Assembly: GCA_025093985.1 (NCBI GenBank)
Contig: JACAAK010000004.1
Span: 1,922,001 to 1,986,000, forward strand
DNA length: 64,000 nucleotides
Direction: 5' to 3'
Source: Calvatia gigantea
Lineage: Eukaryota; Basidiomycota; Agaricomycetes; Agaricales; Lycoperdaceae
The notes under the pieces were generated by a model. The model was not told the DNA's origin. It saw nothing but the letters and a program-made list of their open reading frames with translations, and searched no databases. Each line of letters starts with the position of its first letter. Position 1 is the first letter of the stretch. Made by a program: the position numbers and the translations under genes. Positions 35,428 to 48,983 of the stretch are shown in pieces.

Positions 35428-37181
35428 ATATCCGAGCGGTGGATAGGGTCTTACACACGAGGTCATACATCTGCTTCTGTTGTAATTTGGAGGCGTCATA
35501 TGAGATCAATTATTCTCACCATCAATGCCCCAGAAGTGTTTTGGGGATGAGTAAGGCAGCAAGATCTCTACGACGACTAGTCGGGTTTCCCGAGTGACCG
35601 GCCGACGGTATTTGCCCTATACTCCATCTGTGCAGGTTTTGGCCACGGGGTATCACAAGACGTGGTAACGTGCTCCGCCGAAAGAACACCTCGACAGTGT
35701 CGCACCTCTGGCGCTGACAGCAACCACCCCATAACATAGATGGTTAACTTCAGAAAGGGGCTAATGTGTTGCCACTTAGTTAGAGGCTATACACCCACTT
35801 GCATCAGGAATGCGCTGGTGGTCATGTCGCCCTAGAAAGGCTTTTCTACCCTTCCAGATTGAATGACGGGTCGGTATTCACTCGCAACCCGCAAATGTAT
35901 TGAACGCTCCACTCACTCCCCTGGTGTCGCAATGAGCACCTTCGTCAACTTGGAGAATGGGGGTTTGTTAAGACTCCGCAAATGTATGACCTGAGGAGCT
36001 TGTTGGACACCGGGCACCTTCAGCTTTTTTTCATGCGTCGGTGGATTTTCAGATTGGCCCGTGTCCCTTAGACCCTCCATTCTGGCGGCATTGTCATGGG
36101 ACTGAAGGTCTGGTTATGCGTGGGCGTCTTGAGCTTTGCTCCAGAAAACAGCTCAGTTTTTTTTTACTCGTGCTTGAGAAAAGAAAGAACTATGTGTTCG
36201 ATATGGTCCGCTTTTTATAAAGTACAACTGCGCGTTTTTGCAATATTGGCGTCGAGGCAACGACTGGCCAACGCAGCTCGTGGTTTAGCAATTTGGGCTA
36301 TCTTTGACCCCTGTTTTTAACGGATGGAACATATTGGTGCCTATATTCACTCATATATCCTTCTTGATTTTCAAATTTCACTAACAATAAGTCAGCCGCG
36401 AGCAGTGAAACAGATCTCTGGAATTCAACCACTTACCGTAACTGGCACAGCAACAGAGAAACGCCAAATCCACAAAGCCAATACCAGGAAGACGATCCCC
36501 TTGAACCTGCAAACGACATGAGCCGGCAGTATACTTTAAGAGAATCCACGAGTGTCAGGAAACATGGTCTGTGATGGTCCCATGGGGTACCCTAAGTCAA
36601 GAATACTGATCCACATGATAAATCATTTTTGTGTGAATTGTGAGAGGCGAATTGTTGAGTGGCTGAGGCTGGTGAATGATTAAACCACTATTCAGGGTAC
36701 GTTGATGACAGTCACCGTGCTCTCCTTTCGAGAGAACTTACGCTGACCTTAGTTTCGAAATCAGCCATTGGCACCATGAAATGAATTTCAGGAGCTCAAA
36801 GTCGTTCTGGGGTTGAACGGCATAGCTTCTGATGCCCTGCTTGAGATTTGGCAGGAAAGGTCATCCGGTCACAAATTGAATGTGTCCAGGTCGTTGATTG
36901 ATGAAGGCACGACGTAAAGATTCTGATGCAGGTAAGGTTCTGTTGTTGGGTAGGTGTCGGTCGAGATGGCTCTTAGCCTCAAGTAAACCTTTCTGGATGG
37001 TGAGGCGATGGCATGTCAAGTGTCAAATGTGAGCCTGTCGAGACTTTACCTGGCCCTGAGCTGGCCTAGGCTGCACGAATTCGGGATGTGTGTGGTTATT
37101 GCGGAGAGTAACCCAAGATTCATCATTGGGGAACCAAGAACAGTGAACAGGATTACCGTATGCGATAGGAATAAAGTAATT
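35428..37181. other. Gene-free interval
   Basis: This 1.75-kb gap lies between RPN11 (+) and the bS18m gene (-). Frames are short and of random composition. It may carry the 3' UTRs of both convergent genes plus non-coding DNA. I see no transposon ends, tRNA or conserved motif. Confidence 0.5.
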
Positions 37182-37850
37182 TCAGTTTTGCCTGGGGCGT
37201 CTATAAGGAGTATATACCCATTGCCTAGAAGGCCGACTGAGTTGAGGAAGGACACCGATCATTCGGGCGCGTCGAATTGCCTTTCCTAAACGCCGCTGGC
37301 TGCGAGAAGTTAGACCCGTGATATTGCGGCCGTAAATTTTGCCCATCTCGGAGACATAGGCGGATAGTACGGAGGGGTTTAGTGCAAAATCCACAGGATC
37401 GAGGTCTAGCTGTCGGAACATGTCGTTATAACGCGTTTGTGGTGCGGGAGGGGGGACGACTTTTCGGCGAGTACGGTGGCGCTCTTCGAGGCATTTTGAG
37501 AGTGTAAGATCAATCGGTTTAATGACCTTCAAACCTCAAGTCAGATGTACACGTCGTTATGGGGGTCATGAGGATGTACCTGGCCTGAGTTGAAAGTTCT
37601 CCATTTCTTGGTGTTGTCTATTCCGTGATATGAGTATGGAGACGCGTTTGCGATGGTTTGCTGACGTACCGGGGGCTGGTCCAGGACCTGTATTGCCTAT
37701 AGCTTCGGCCACGTCTGTAAGTTCATCTAGCATGGCCTTACGTTGAGCAAGGTCATCGCTAGGAGAGGTGGGTGGGGTGGAAAGGAAACGTGCAGTCGCA
37801 GGACGGACGACCTGGGCGCGGAAAAACGAATTGCGAATGTGGGCCAGCAT
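37182..37850 (-). CDS. RSM18: Mitochondrial small ribosomal subunit protein bS18m
   Basis: This protein of the mitoribosome small subunit has three or more exons. The ATG at 37850 opens a mitochondrial presequence (MLAHIRNSFFRAQVV then RPATARFLSTPP). After an intron following GPAPG, a short exon encodes KKWRTFNSGQ, then VIKPIDLTLSKC. The S18 core is DLDPVDFALNPSVLSAYVS, then NITGLTSRSQRRLGKAIRRA and RMIGVLPQLSR, which matches bacterial bS18 (RRQRQLAKAIKRAR-like region). It ends YTPYRRPRQN. The fold and location are inferred from the family. Confidence 0.88.
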
Positions 37851-38517
37851 TTCTGAGAATTGTCAGCAGGGAACCGCGGGTCTGAAGTGAATAGTGGGAA
37901 CGCACAAGCCTATAGAAGCATATGCAGGTTTGTCAATAACTCTTCGAGGCAAGCAAGTTCCAGCGGATTTGCGGCCTGTCACACACAGAGTCCGAGTGCG
38001 TCACGCCGGTCAAGCGGAGATGTCCGACGGGAGATTGGGTCTGTGACCGGTGAGGGACCCCAAGCACTGCGTGATAAGGGTCACGATGGACTCCCCTGCA
38101 TGTCTCAGTGGCATATGTTGGATGCATCTGGGGACTTGGTCGTATGTAGTCAGTCAGTTGTTGTGTGTTCAAAGAGGGAGGCAGCGAGGTTGGACGGTAG
38201 CAGTTAGCCCACAGGCAGAGTACGTTGCGGGTGTTGGAGCCGAGATTTAGTGGAAGCGACGGAATTAAATAGAAAATTGGTGTGGAAAATATCAAGGGAC
38301 TTGCGCGTCTGAAATGTTGCTGGAGCATATCCTCTTCCTCTCTCTCTCTCTCTCTCTACCACGACCCGTCATCGTCTTCGATTTGTGCTTCCCACCTTGT
38401 CCTTCTCCCCCTCACCCATGTCGTGTTGACTGCTCTAATCCCTTTCATTTTCTTTCTTTGTCACCGGTATCTTGCGTCCAATCGTCTACCTCACCCCCTC
38501 CACCCTCCATACCAACC
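37851..38517. other. Divergent intergenic region upstream of the Rim15-like gene
   Basis: This 667-bp gap separates the starts of bS18m (-) and the Rim15-like kinase (+). The proximal 180 bp are C/T-rich with a (CT)10 run. An in-frame Met at 38314 extends the kinase frame upstream, but the extension reads as this pyrimidine-rich leader, so I treat it as 5' UTR. Confidence 0.5.
38338..38357 (+). repeat. (CT)10 microsatellite in the 5' leader
   Basis: Ten uninterrupted CT units lie 160 bp upstream of the Rim15-like ATG. Pyrimidine tracts are common core-promoter features in basidiomycetes. Confidence 0.8.
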
Positions 38518-41500
38518 ATGTCCGAATCTCCCCTTCTTCGCAGACAACCCCCGAGTCCTCTCGTTTTCTCTCCAGAGACCATCCTTTCTTCCAACTCACA
38601 GGGCTCTGGATCAGGCTCCGGCACTGTGTCCATGCCTTTTGTCAGAAGACATGTCACTCGTCGTCTCAAGGTTGCCAAGGCCGAGTGTGATAAGGAGCTC
38701 CAGCGGGTCACAAACAATATCACCACCTTTTTTGAAGAACGCATTCGTGAGGGCGATCAGGACACAGACCGCGACAGGGGTCGGGACCGGGGGCAAGACC
38801 GCGACAACGACTCTCAAATAGGCGATGTAGAACATCTCGGCGGACCTTTCTCATACTTTTCAACGGACCCCAACACCGCTCTTCACTCAGACAATGAGTA
38901 TAGCTCTGACGGGGGTTATGATGGGGAAGTTGAATATACTCGTCATAGCCGTCAACGTGCGTATCTAAAAGACGACGTCCATCGGAATACCGCCCCTCTG
39001 ACCCATTCCCATTTATCTCCTGGCTTTCAAACAGTCTCTTCAGCTTCTCAAATGAGTCCTGCTTCTCTCCGCAGGCAGAATACCACGCCTTGGGATAAAC
39101 CCCTCAGTTCATCTCTCTCATCAAGCGTCGTTGGATCCAGCCCGGCGTCCTCTACCGTAATGTTACCCGAAGCACCGATCACACGCAAGCTCACCAATGC
39201 CTCGAGTATGGTCCCCGCTTCTTGGGGTTCAGGAGGTGCTTCATCACGTCGCCTTTCCCGTAGCATTCATATGGCTGCGAAACCGACACCATCTGGCCAA
39301 AGCTCACGTTCAACTTCGCGCTCGCGATCACCCTTACCCCCCGTTTCAAGTCATGCAAGTTTTGCTGATTATGCCTCTGCCACTATCAACCGGCGCTCAT
39401 CCCGTATCCTCATTGACGATCCAGTTGATCCTATCATGAACGTTCTTTACGATCTCATTGGCGTTGCCACGGATATCACAGAAATGACGGTTGCTCAGTT
39501 AACTGCCCAGCCAAAAATATGTGAATCTCTGGTCCAAAGAGTTCAGAATATTGGTAAAGCCTGGGAAGATCACCCCGATTGGCATGGCAGGAATTGGTAT
39601 GTCCAAATCCTTCTTGCGGTAGCCAGCCTCAGTCGCGTGGTCGAGTGGTGGGAGGCCGAGAAGCAGTTCTGGAATTTCGATGAAAACGACGCCGAGGACG
39701 AACCACTTTTATTTGTAACAAAGGCAGTAGATGATCTCCAGTCCGACAAGCACGATGCGGAACTCGAAAACTTCCGCCTGAACGATGACGATCAAGCCAA
39801 GCATAGGATTACGCGTCCTACCAGCCAAACGAAACGTCCCCGAGAGGATCAACTCAAACCTTCTCCTTCGGCGACGTCACCGGCGACTCCGCCCCGCGAG
39901 CAGGCTCATGCCCAATCCGACAAGGCCGCACAGGAAAATTCTGAGTCTGCGCGGGTCCTTGCAACGGAGCGACTACGGTTACAGGCGGAAACGGCACAGA
40001 ATCAAAACATCGTTATGGAGCTTAGTCTTGATGGGGAACATTTCTTATGGGTCAATCACGCTTGGCGTGTTGTCGTTGGGTAAGCCTCATGTTACGTTGC
40101 AACCTTCGCCAATCACTCACGCTACGTATCTTCTTCATAGAACTGATCCTGATGAACTATCCGGTACCCGTATCTCGAGCTTGTTGTCCCCGAATGACTT
40201 TGGGGTTTTCAAGGAGGCCACTCAACGTCTGCAGGAGGATGATTCTCATACGGTCGAAGTTCGGTTCCAGCTTCAAACATTTACTACTCCAGAGCGCGAT
40301 CCGTCGAAGGGAAGACTATACCAGACTATGGAGGGCAAAGGCATGCTGATGATTGACCGCATTGACGGCCAACCATCTCACACGATGTGGGTTGTCAGAC
40401 CTATATCACCTCCTCGGTACGAAAACGAGAGCTTGGCTATCGCTATGGAACCCGACGACCAGGCTCCAGAGCCTGCCTCATCTCTTCAGGTCGCATTTGA
40501 TCGGAATATGGTGGAGCCACCTCCGACCCCATTCCCTTTCAGTCAACCCATCTGCACAGACCCCATCCTATGCCGTATATGCGAGTGCAAAATTCCGCAG
40601 TGGTACTTTGAAAAGCATAGTGAGACTTGTGCGGAGACACATCGCCTAGAAGCTGAGATTATGGAGTGCAACGAGTCTATTGCAGAACTCCGCAACACTA
40701 TTCGTGACATAATGACCGTTCTGGATCGAGCTTCACCAAACAATGTTGCGGAGTATCGTGGTATGCCTATCTACAGACCCCAATCCACCCCGCTTGTTTC
40801 TTCTCCGTTGCAGCTCTTCCGTGCCAGTCGAATGCAGAAGTTTGGAGTGAGGAAGATGCAGAAGAGGTTGTTGGAACAACTGGATGATATCCTGCAGGTG
40901 GCTGCGGAGGTGTCAATGCCTGCGCTTAAGGAAGAGGAGGCAAACGAACCTGTTGAGCGCCAGCGGCTCTTGTCACCCAGCTCTGAGCGCAAGGTTACCC
41001 AGATACGCACGTGGTCGAAACCCACTGTTGAGGACGCCGCGTTGACGCAGTTGGTTCAGGATGCCGAAAGGGTTATGAGACACAAGGTTGATAATGTCGT
41101 CCGTATGCAAAATACGATCCGCTATGCGGAAAAGATCTGGTTGGAATGGCAGGATAAGGTGGAGAGATACCTGGCAACCTTGGATGAGGGAGATAGTGAT
41201 AGTGATAGTGAAAGTGGTGGTGAGGACGAGCACGCCGAACATGCAAAGAACGGAGAAGAGGTCGAAAGGGTTCATAGCGCACCTGTTGTCACCGAGGAAC
41301 CCAACGATGACCATTCCAGTACGACCTCCGAATACGCATATGCTGGTGAATCGTCCTCTGACCCCACGCCTATGGCATCCTCTTCAGCTATCCGCACGAT
41401 CTCACCTGTTCCCGTGTCTGTTGTTCCCGCATACCCCGTCGTCCCGTCTTTCCCAATGATTTCCTCTGTCTCGTCGATACCATTTACTTCGTCGTGTACC

Positions 41501-44500
41501 ACGCCCGCCGAGAGTCGTCCTATGAACATACCCATACCCACCAATCCAATGACTGCTTACGTCCCTCGCCAAATCCAACATACGCGATCGTCCACCCCTT
41601 CCTCGGTTTCTTCGCCTCTGGCGCTCGCAGCTCCTATTGTAGCTTCTATGTCACAAGAGGATGCGACAATGCCCCCCATGTCTCTGGACGAAACTTCTAC
41701 TGTGTCTTCCTCTATCGCACCTATCAGCACCGCTGCCGCTACTAACCATGGCACTACCCCTGCGCCTGCCGTCACCAATCATACCGCGCAGAATTCTTTG
41801 ACTGTCAAAACTCATAGATCTACGTCCAACTTGTTGGAACCCAAATTCGTTGTTACGCCACCTGCCTCGCCCCGTGTGCGCGAAGGTCCTGGTTTAACCC
41901 GGGAACCATCGGCGAAACGATCTCACCGAAGGCATTCAACCGCCAATCCCCTTATGAGTCCTATTATGGGACCCCTTTCTCCACGTCAATCTTCGGCGCC
42001 AGTAACTCGCTCCAATCCTACTTCCATCAAAGACTTCGATATCATCAAGCCCATAAGCAAGGGCGCTTTTGGTTCAGTATTCTTGGCTAAGAAGAAAGCT
42101 ACGGGGGATTATTTTGCTATCAAGGTGCTGAAGAAGGCGGATATGATTGCGAAGAATCAGATTACCAATGTCAAGGCTGAACGGATGATTTTGATGAAGC
42201 AGGCGGAGTCTCCTTTTGTCGCCAAGTTATACTTCACTTTCCAAAGCAAAGACAATCTGTACCTGGTGATGGAGTATCTGAATGGTGGGGACTGTGCCGC
42301 ATTAATCAAATCACTTGGATGTCTACCAGAAGAGTGGACGAAGAATTATATCGCAGAGGTTATTCTTGGATTGGAATATTTGCATCAGCGGGGAATTATT
42401 CATCGGTATGGGTGTTTGTTTTCACGGCGACGAAACATTGGCTAACATGGTGTAGCGATCTCAAACCAGACAATCTTCTCATCGATCAGCATGGTCACCT
42501 CAAGCTGACTGACTTTGGCTTGAGCAGGATTGGTCTCCTTGGCCGTCACCATAATCAAACCAATCTTGGAAGACCTTATACGAGGTACAGCTCGCGGTCA
42601 AGGCCTCCATCAATGGATTCCTCATACCTTTCCTCGCCCTTGATTTATGCCCATGATTCCTCGGCCGTTCCTACAGGGAATTCGTACTTCAACCAGCGCT
42701 CAAATTCTACATCGCGTCCTGGACACTCTCCTTATTTGCCGATCACGGACGATGTTAGCGAGTCCAGTGGCTCAGAGTCTGTACCTGGGCTGCAGGCTCG
42801 CCGTAGCAGGATTAATGACAGCCCACTGCAATCCTTCGCTACGGAACTTACGACAGACTTGCGGTCACATTCCCATTCGGGTGGTGGAATTACTCCGCCA
42901 GGAGAGCAGAAGTTTGTTGGGACCCCAGATTATCTGGCTCCTGAGACGATCCTTGGTCTTCGGGGCGACGACGCTGCGGTCGATTGGGTACGTTTGACTA
43001 ACGTTTCACCCCACGATATTTTTGGCTGACCGATGTCGTAACACTCAGTGGGCGCTTGGGGTCATTACTTACGAGTTTCTTTACGGAATTCCCCCCTTCC
43101 ATGCTGAGACGCCAGAGAGGGTTTTCGAGAATATCCTCTCAGGGCACGTCGAATGGCACGAAGATTGGATTGATTTCTCGGAGGAGGCACGAGATTTCAT
43201 CAAGGGCTTGCTGACGCTGGATCCCAATGAACGATTAGGGTCGAACGGTGCTGAAGAAGTCAAGGCTCATCCTTTCTTTGCAGGAATTGATTGGGACAAG
43301 GTTACGATTACTGAGGCCGCGTTCATCCCTCAGGTCACAGATCCCGAATCAACGGACTACTTCGACCCTCGAGGTGCTATCCCTCAATTATTCCAGGACG
43401 ACGATCCCATTGCTATTGCTACACAGTCATCGCAAGGAAGTCCTGTCATTAGTTCTGCTATGCCCCCGCCATCTCTGCCCTTACCTATTGCACAGAAGGA
43501 TTCGTCGTCATCCGGTAGTGGTGATTTCGGCTCTTTCAGCTTCAAGAACTTGCCGATCCTCAAACAGGCAAATGATGATGTTATTAGGAAGCTGAAGACA
43601 GATCAGTTGGCGCCGCTTGCACATGCCTTTTCCGAGCCGACGCATAACAGGAGGAAGAGTCTTTCTACGAGGATCAAGAAACCCCCGAGTGTTGTAACAA
43701 CCATGGACTCGAAGATTCAAATGACGAACCCCCCTTCGCCCGCTACCTCAACCTCCTCCATTGCGTCCTCTCCTTCTCGGGGGAGCCTACCTCCCCCAAC
43801 TCCAGGGAGTGCGTCTCATGTACGCAAGACTTCTGAGTTTGGGGCACTCGAGCGGTTCAAACAAAATCATATGGAAGACCGACGAAATTCTATGCCAAGT
43901 CGTCTACGCACTGCCTCGGTGTCCAGCACTGGAGATGGATCCGGATCTGAGACCTGGAATTCTTCGGTTGGTTACGGCAGTCAGCAGGAGTGCAACACCC
44001 CGCCTTCGTCGGTGCATTCTATTGACCTCAGGAAGGGGCCTGATCCCAACGACCGGGCAGTCACCTGTTTACTTGCGGAGGATAACCCGATCACAGCTAA
44101 GATTATTGAAACTCTACTCATACGCTTGGGATGTCGGTGTGTTGTTGTCAATGACGGATCTGAGGCTATTAGTGTTGCCATGGGCGACATCAGTGAGTTG
44201 CATCCCTGGCAGCTTGACATACATTGACCCTTTTTTTCTAGAATTCGACTGTATTCTTATGGATTTGCATATGCCTGTCCGTAAGTATACAACCATTTTT
44301 TATGATGGCTACAGGTTGACTGAATACATTACAGTTGATGGAGAAGGTGCTGCTCGGTACATCAGGAGCACTAACAGCAAGAATACAAACACACCCATCA
44401 TTGTCGTCAGTGCGTATAGCAGTACAGACCCAAATGACCTCAGCAATGCGTTCTCCGCTTCATTATCCAAGCCCGTTCAGAAAGCAGATCTGCTCAGTAA

Positions 44501-44688
44501 GCCGCTTTTAGTGCTGAGGGAAAATTCAAAGGCTGACAAGCGTACCATCCCTAGCCGTCTTCCGCCAATTGGGTTTCAAAACCTCTACCATGTCTAGTTC
44601 TCACACGAAAGTCCTCGCCACTCGTCATCATTCATCCGTTGCATCCTCATCTTCTCACACTCAGCAACCCATTCACGCCCACTCATGA
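38518..44688 (+). CDS. RIM15: Rim15/Greatwall-type protein kinase with PAS, zinc-finger and receiver domains
   Basis: This is a very large nutrient-responsive AGC kinase of roughly 1,900 residues. Family members phosphorylate endosulfines (Igo1/2) to inhibit PP2A at entry into quiescence. The ATG at 38518 (MSESPLLRRQ) follows a CT-rich leader. A PAS-like domain spans an intron at about 40079-40139 (LDGEHFLWVNHAWRVVVG, then TDPDELSGTRISSLLS). A C2HC finger follows (CRICECKIPQWYFEKHSETC). The kinase domain shows ISKGAFGSVFLAKKKATGDY, FAIKVLKK, HR/DLKPDNLLI and TDFGLSRIG. An insert of about 100 residues precedes FVGTPDYLAPE, the Greatwall/Rim15 hallmark. The C-terminal receiver domain has LLAEDNPI, CILMDLHMPV (phospho-acceptor Asp), IIVVSAYS and LSKPV. 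A final intron joins ADLL to RQLGFKTSTMSSS. The receiver phosphorylation residues look intact. Confidence 0.94.
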
Positions 44689-45197
44689 TTGTATCTCAAC
44701 GTTTTTCTTTTCCTCTCTTTGATCTCTCTTCATGGCTTGCGTGATCCAACTGATTAGTCAATTGATTGATTGAATTCTTTCTTTCTTGCTTTTGTTGCGT
44801 CATCATATGCCCCATCCTATCATTTTTACCTCTTCCATTCGCACTCGTTATGTCTTTTTTTTTTCTCTTCATAATCACCGACGCACTCATCGCACCAGCA
44901 TACTATCATTCCATCACACCCTTTCACTTGCATTTGTAACGTACTAGATTCCATGTCCCATACTCAATACACCGTTTGGCCTTGAGTTTTTGCGGCCGTT
45001 AAAACATTCGTTATGATTTCACCACGACAACGTGCTGTGACGGATCCTGGAGTTAGTGCGCACAACACGCACTGCACCGTGGGTGATTTTCCAAATGCCA
45101 GCGTCTGATGCGATGCAGCGGGTCACACTTGTGGATTCTCCCTAGCTAAGTATATTACTCACCTTCCTCCACTTGAAAGATTCGTGCCACGGTCGCG
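44689..45197. other. Intergenic, T-rich 3' UTR and promoter
   Basis: This lies between the Rim15-like and UIM-protein genes, both on +. T-rich stretches (T-run near 44852-44861) suggest the long 3' UTR of the kinase gene. No gene seen. Confidence 0.4.
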
Positions 45198-48100
45198 ATG
45201 GCAGACAGAGTGCAAGCGTACGATCAACCCCCGCGTAAGTCATTGTTTAATAGATGTGGAGAAGAATTACAGCGCTGAATAGTCTATGTCTTGTCTCAAT
45301 ATTCAATTATAATTTAAATTCTGTGGATTTGCGATGTGCTGTGCGCATATGTTGCAGTGCCTTGGGCAAACTCCCACTCAGAAGGCTCGGCGGGGAGCCA
45401 TCCGCCAGATAGGGACCGCAGACAACCTCATCGGGCGGCAACGTCTCCAGAGAGATCTTCCATAAAACAATGGCAGGAGGCCCCAACCGCTTATCCCACC
45501 TCACTTTTCCCCGGGCAAAGACCTCCACAGACAGTTCACAGGTCTGACATATACTTCTCCCAAGCCATGAATCATACTCCTTACAATCCGCCCTACGGCC
45601 CATACCCTACACGTCCTGCAACCAATCCTGCCTCTAATACTGCGGCGCAGTTCTATCCCCCACATCAGTATCAGTATTATGGCGTTCAGCAAGCACCTCT
45701 ACCACCTTCGCCCGCACCGCCAGCAAAACCGCCTGCACTCCGGCAGGAGATGAGGCGGGAGGCGCAACATGAGCCACTACACCCTGCTTTATACCGATCA
45801 TTCACTTCGCCGCCCCCAGTCCCGCCCAAACCGTCCTTACTCTTCGAATCCGAACCCGCAGCGGTACCTACCAGTGCTTATCTCGGCGGGTATTCCTCCC
45901 CCCCTGCAGCATCATCGGCGGCCTTTGCCCCTCAACTATCACCGCCTGTCCCTTCTCCGTCGCCTGTAGTCCCACCATCTACTATTGAAACACGAAACGA
46001 CGAAGGTGGAGATGATCTTGCAGTCGCTTTGGCTTTGTCGAAGGACGAGTCTTTGAGAGAGGAAGAGAGGCTGAGGGAATTGGCCCGACAAGAAGATGAG
46101 GAGCTCCAACGTGCCTTGGCTGCATCGATGTCGATGTCCAGAGGCAGTTATACTGAATCCCAACCAGAGGCCGGTCCTTCTAGCTGGGCTTCTGCTATCC
46201 CCTCATCTCCCATTTTAACCGCTGATTTGCTCACTGAAGCAGAGACCCCAGCTTCTTGTTCTTCTCCATCGCCTCCGATTACTGAAAATTCAATTGAGGA
46301 AACCACGGCTAGTCCGTCTCAGCAATCGAAAGCTTCAAGCGAAGAACGCGAGCAACTCACCCCTGAAAGCGAAATGAAATTCACCCCCGAAGCTGCTGGT
46401 ACCACCTCACCCCCCGTGGCTGAAAATTCTTCTACTGACGCTGACACCTTCGCACCAGAGCAAGAGGTACCTCCTAGTTATTCTCCGCCCTCGAGCACCC
46501 CGGATAGAACCCCCACTCCTACGACTTCTCCGCCAATCAATAATCTGCCTGAACCCGACAACTCAAATAGCGTATCAGACGATGATGATGATGATGACAG
46601 CGAAGATGATGATGATGGCGAAGGGCTACCTTATCTCAGGGGCGAAAGTAGGCACATACCCGCTGATACGGACTCGTCCACGGACCCCACCACAACGCGG
46701 CTTTTGGAGTCAAGTAACCACTCGGGGTTGAGCCCAATAACCGCATCGCTTTCTGTCCTCAGCTATGATGACTCTTACATTGACGAGGATGAAGCCCTTG
46801 CCCGGAGACTCGCGGAGGAAGAAGAAGCTGCATATCGAGAAAGTCAAAGAAATAGCGGAAATTCTAATGAGGGCGAGCTCTCCCGCAATACCAGTGTGGC
46901 AAGTACTACTGCCGCGACCGCTGAAAACGATCTTCCCACATATACGGACGCCGTCTCGGTTGCCAACTCGGATTCGGTATCCCTGATTTCTGCGCGCATT
47001 CCAGAAGTAAAAGTTGATGTGGCTCCCTCAACCCCTACGGAGAACGGGAACCTATACCGGAACTCATCGATAAATTCTGGCACTTCTGCTGCGAGCGAGC
47101 CTGCACCTCCGATCGCGTCGTCGTCCAAGGTTCCCTTCCCCGCCGATGTCCCTCAAGTAGTTACAACTCTATATCCAGGCGAACCGCAGAGGGTCATCGG
47201 CAGAACATCTTCTATGAGTGCTTTGCCCAACGTCGGTCAGTCAAGTGATGATGATCTCCTTCCACCTCCCACCGAAGATTCTCCAATAACATCCGCCGCA
47301 AATCTTTCACTACCTTCATCAGCCCCTCTCACGAAAAAAGCCACCGAGCAAGCGTCAGGGTCTGGTTCTCTGGGAGTACTGAACGCCACTCACTTTGTCG
47401 ATGCAGAATTACTCTATGGTGTCTGTAAGTTTAACACTTCCTTGATGGTTACTCATGGATTTAAAATCAATTGGATACAGCTATCAATTTTAGTCCTCCA
47501 GTGATATCTGCAAAACTCGCGCCCATGCAAACTCCAATGCCCACTCTTATCTCGCTACCCTATGGCCGCTGTCCCCCTCTTCACTTCCAAGCTACGAGTT
47601 GGCGTCACATGTTGAAACTTATGGCACGGCTTAGCAGTACGAAAATCGAGCCCTCTATCGAGGCACTGGCCGTGAATAAGAACGAGGTGCTTAAACTCCG
47701 AACTGTGGTTCAATTCCTTAAGGTTTGTTTTCGGTCCCATAGCCCGTCAGAGAGATCCTTCTAAGTCTCCCATAGCCCCATCATATGGCACAAGAGTGGC
47801 GAACCATCCTATATTTCACAATCGACCATCCAGTCCCAAACAACATACCAAACGCGCACAGATACCACGTTACAAACGTCAATATTCTTCCATTTTCATA
47901 TACCCTCTCAAGCGTCCCCGCAGTACTCCGAGACGCCTCGGACACTGTTCTTTCAAGAACCTACACAATTCCAGCCACGCCCGCCGTTCCCTACCCTTCC
48001 CTTCCTATCACCTTCCCTAATCTCGCCATGTACCTTCAGGCAGCGTTAGATGACTCAAGACAACAAAGCGACTCGGGTCCCCTACGCAAATTGGCAAAGA

Positions 48101-48294
48101 TGGTGCAGACGTGTTATTCCAACGATTTCGGCCCCATCAGTACAGATGAACCGGAAAAATCTTCCGGTGTTAGCGGGTTGTTCAAGAAGGTTATCGGTAG
48201 AGGAGGTAAGAAGGGCAAGAAGGGAGCAGGCGGCGGAAACGAGGAGACTTACGACCTGGTGACACCTTTCGTTCCCGATGAATGGGGCTCGTGA
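45198..48294 (+). CDS. Ubiquitin-interacting-motif protein with conserved C-terminal domain
   Basis: The first exon (ATG 45198, MADRVQAYDQPP) is followed by an intron from 45236 to about 45356 and one long exon to 47426. The N-terminal half is Pro/Tyr-rich (PYNPPYGPYPTRPATN). Two ubiquitin-interacting motifs are clear: GDDLAVALALSKDES and QEDEELQRALAAS. A third, weaker UIM-like helix is DEDEALARRLAEEEEAAY. A Ser/Glu/Pro-rich low-complexity region with an Asp run (around 46580-46620) follows. The C-terminal part, across two introns, is globular-looking (HFVDAELLYGVSINFSPPVI; PYGRCPPLHFQATSWRHML; EWRTILYFTIDHPVP). It ends with a Lys/Gly-rich stretch and VTPFVPDEWGS. A ubiquitin adaptor role is inference. 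I do not recognise the C-terminal domain. Confidence 0.75.
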
Positions 48295-48983
48295 AATATT
48301 GTTCGCACCCATTATCCAGCCTTACTGCTGATTTCTCTTTTGGCATCTTTCTTTTTGCCAGAGACCCCATTCGATGTACTTTCGTCTTTTGCTTTCTACA
48401 TCACAGGCCACAACCGTTGATCCCCCAACTTTGCGACATACCTCTTACATTTTCGTAATTCACGACAATTCCCATACCTTGCCTCCAAGCGTACCACCTA
48501 TTGATTATGTGCTGTAATCAGAACGATAATCTGTTGGCACGAGGCGATCGAAAGGGGATGCTGTATCCATTTATAACCACCAGCCGGCAAGTTAAAATCA
48601 GACGCTCACACTCCTCACGGGGAAGGTGAGGGCGATGTGAGCACCAGAGAATGCATCACTCGTACAGCATTGTGGAGACACCTAGCACGGAGGAAGGTAT
48701 CGGGTTACTGTGAAGACTATAAAGTGATGCATCGTGTTTCTCCCAGACAGGTCGATGTTGTCGGAGGAATAAATAAGTCCTCACAATTCCACGACCCCAC
48801 ATCTCGCTTCCCGAACGCCGTAATGCGCTTCCATAACGTGCGGCTGGATGATAACCGTGGATCTCATGATGCTTGGAGAATTAGGAGACCCCAAGCGGTC
48901 CATATAAGAAAGTTGGTTCTTGGGATGACACCTTCACCGGCCCTCGCCCCTCCAACATCACTGTTCATCTTCTGGGGCGAATA
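48295..48983. other. Intergenic, promoter of the sugar porter gene
   Basis: This lies between two + strand genes. A TATA-like CATATAAG lies about 80 nt before the transporter ATG. No other signal recognised. Confidence 0.4.

Noticed and set aside
38314..38517. N-terminal extension of the Rim15-like frame from an upstream Met
   Set aside because: It encodes a low-complexity Leu/Ser run from a (CT)n pyrimidine leader. The downstream ATG at 38518 (ACC before ATG) gives a normal start.
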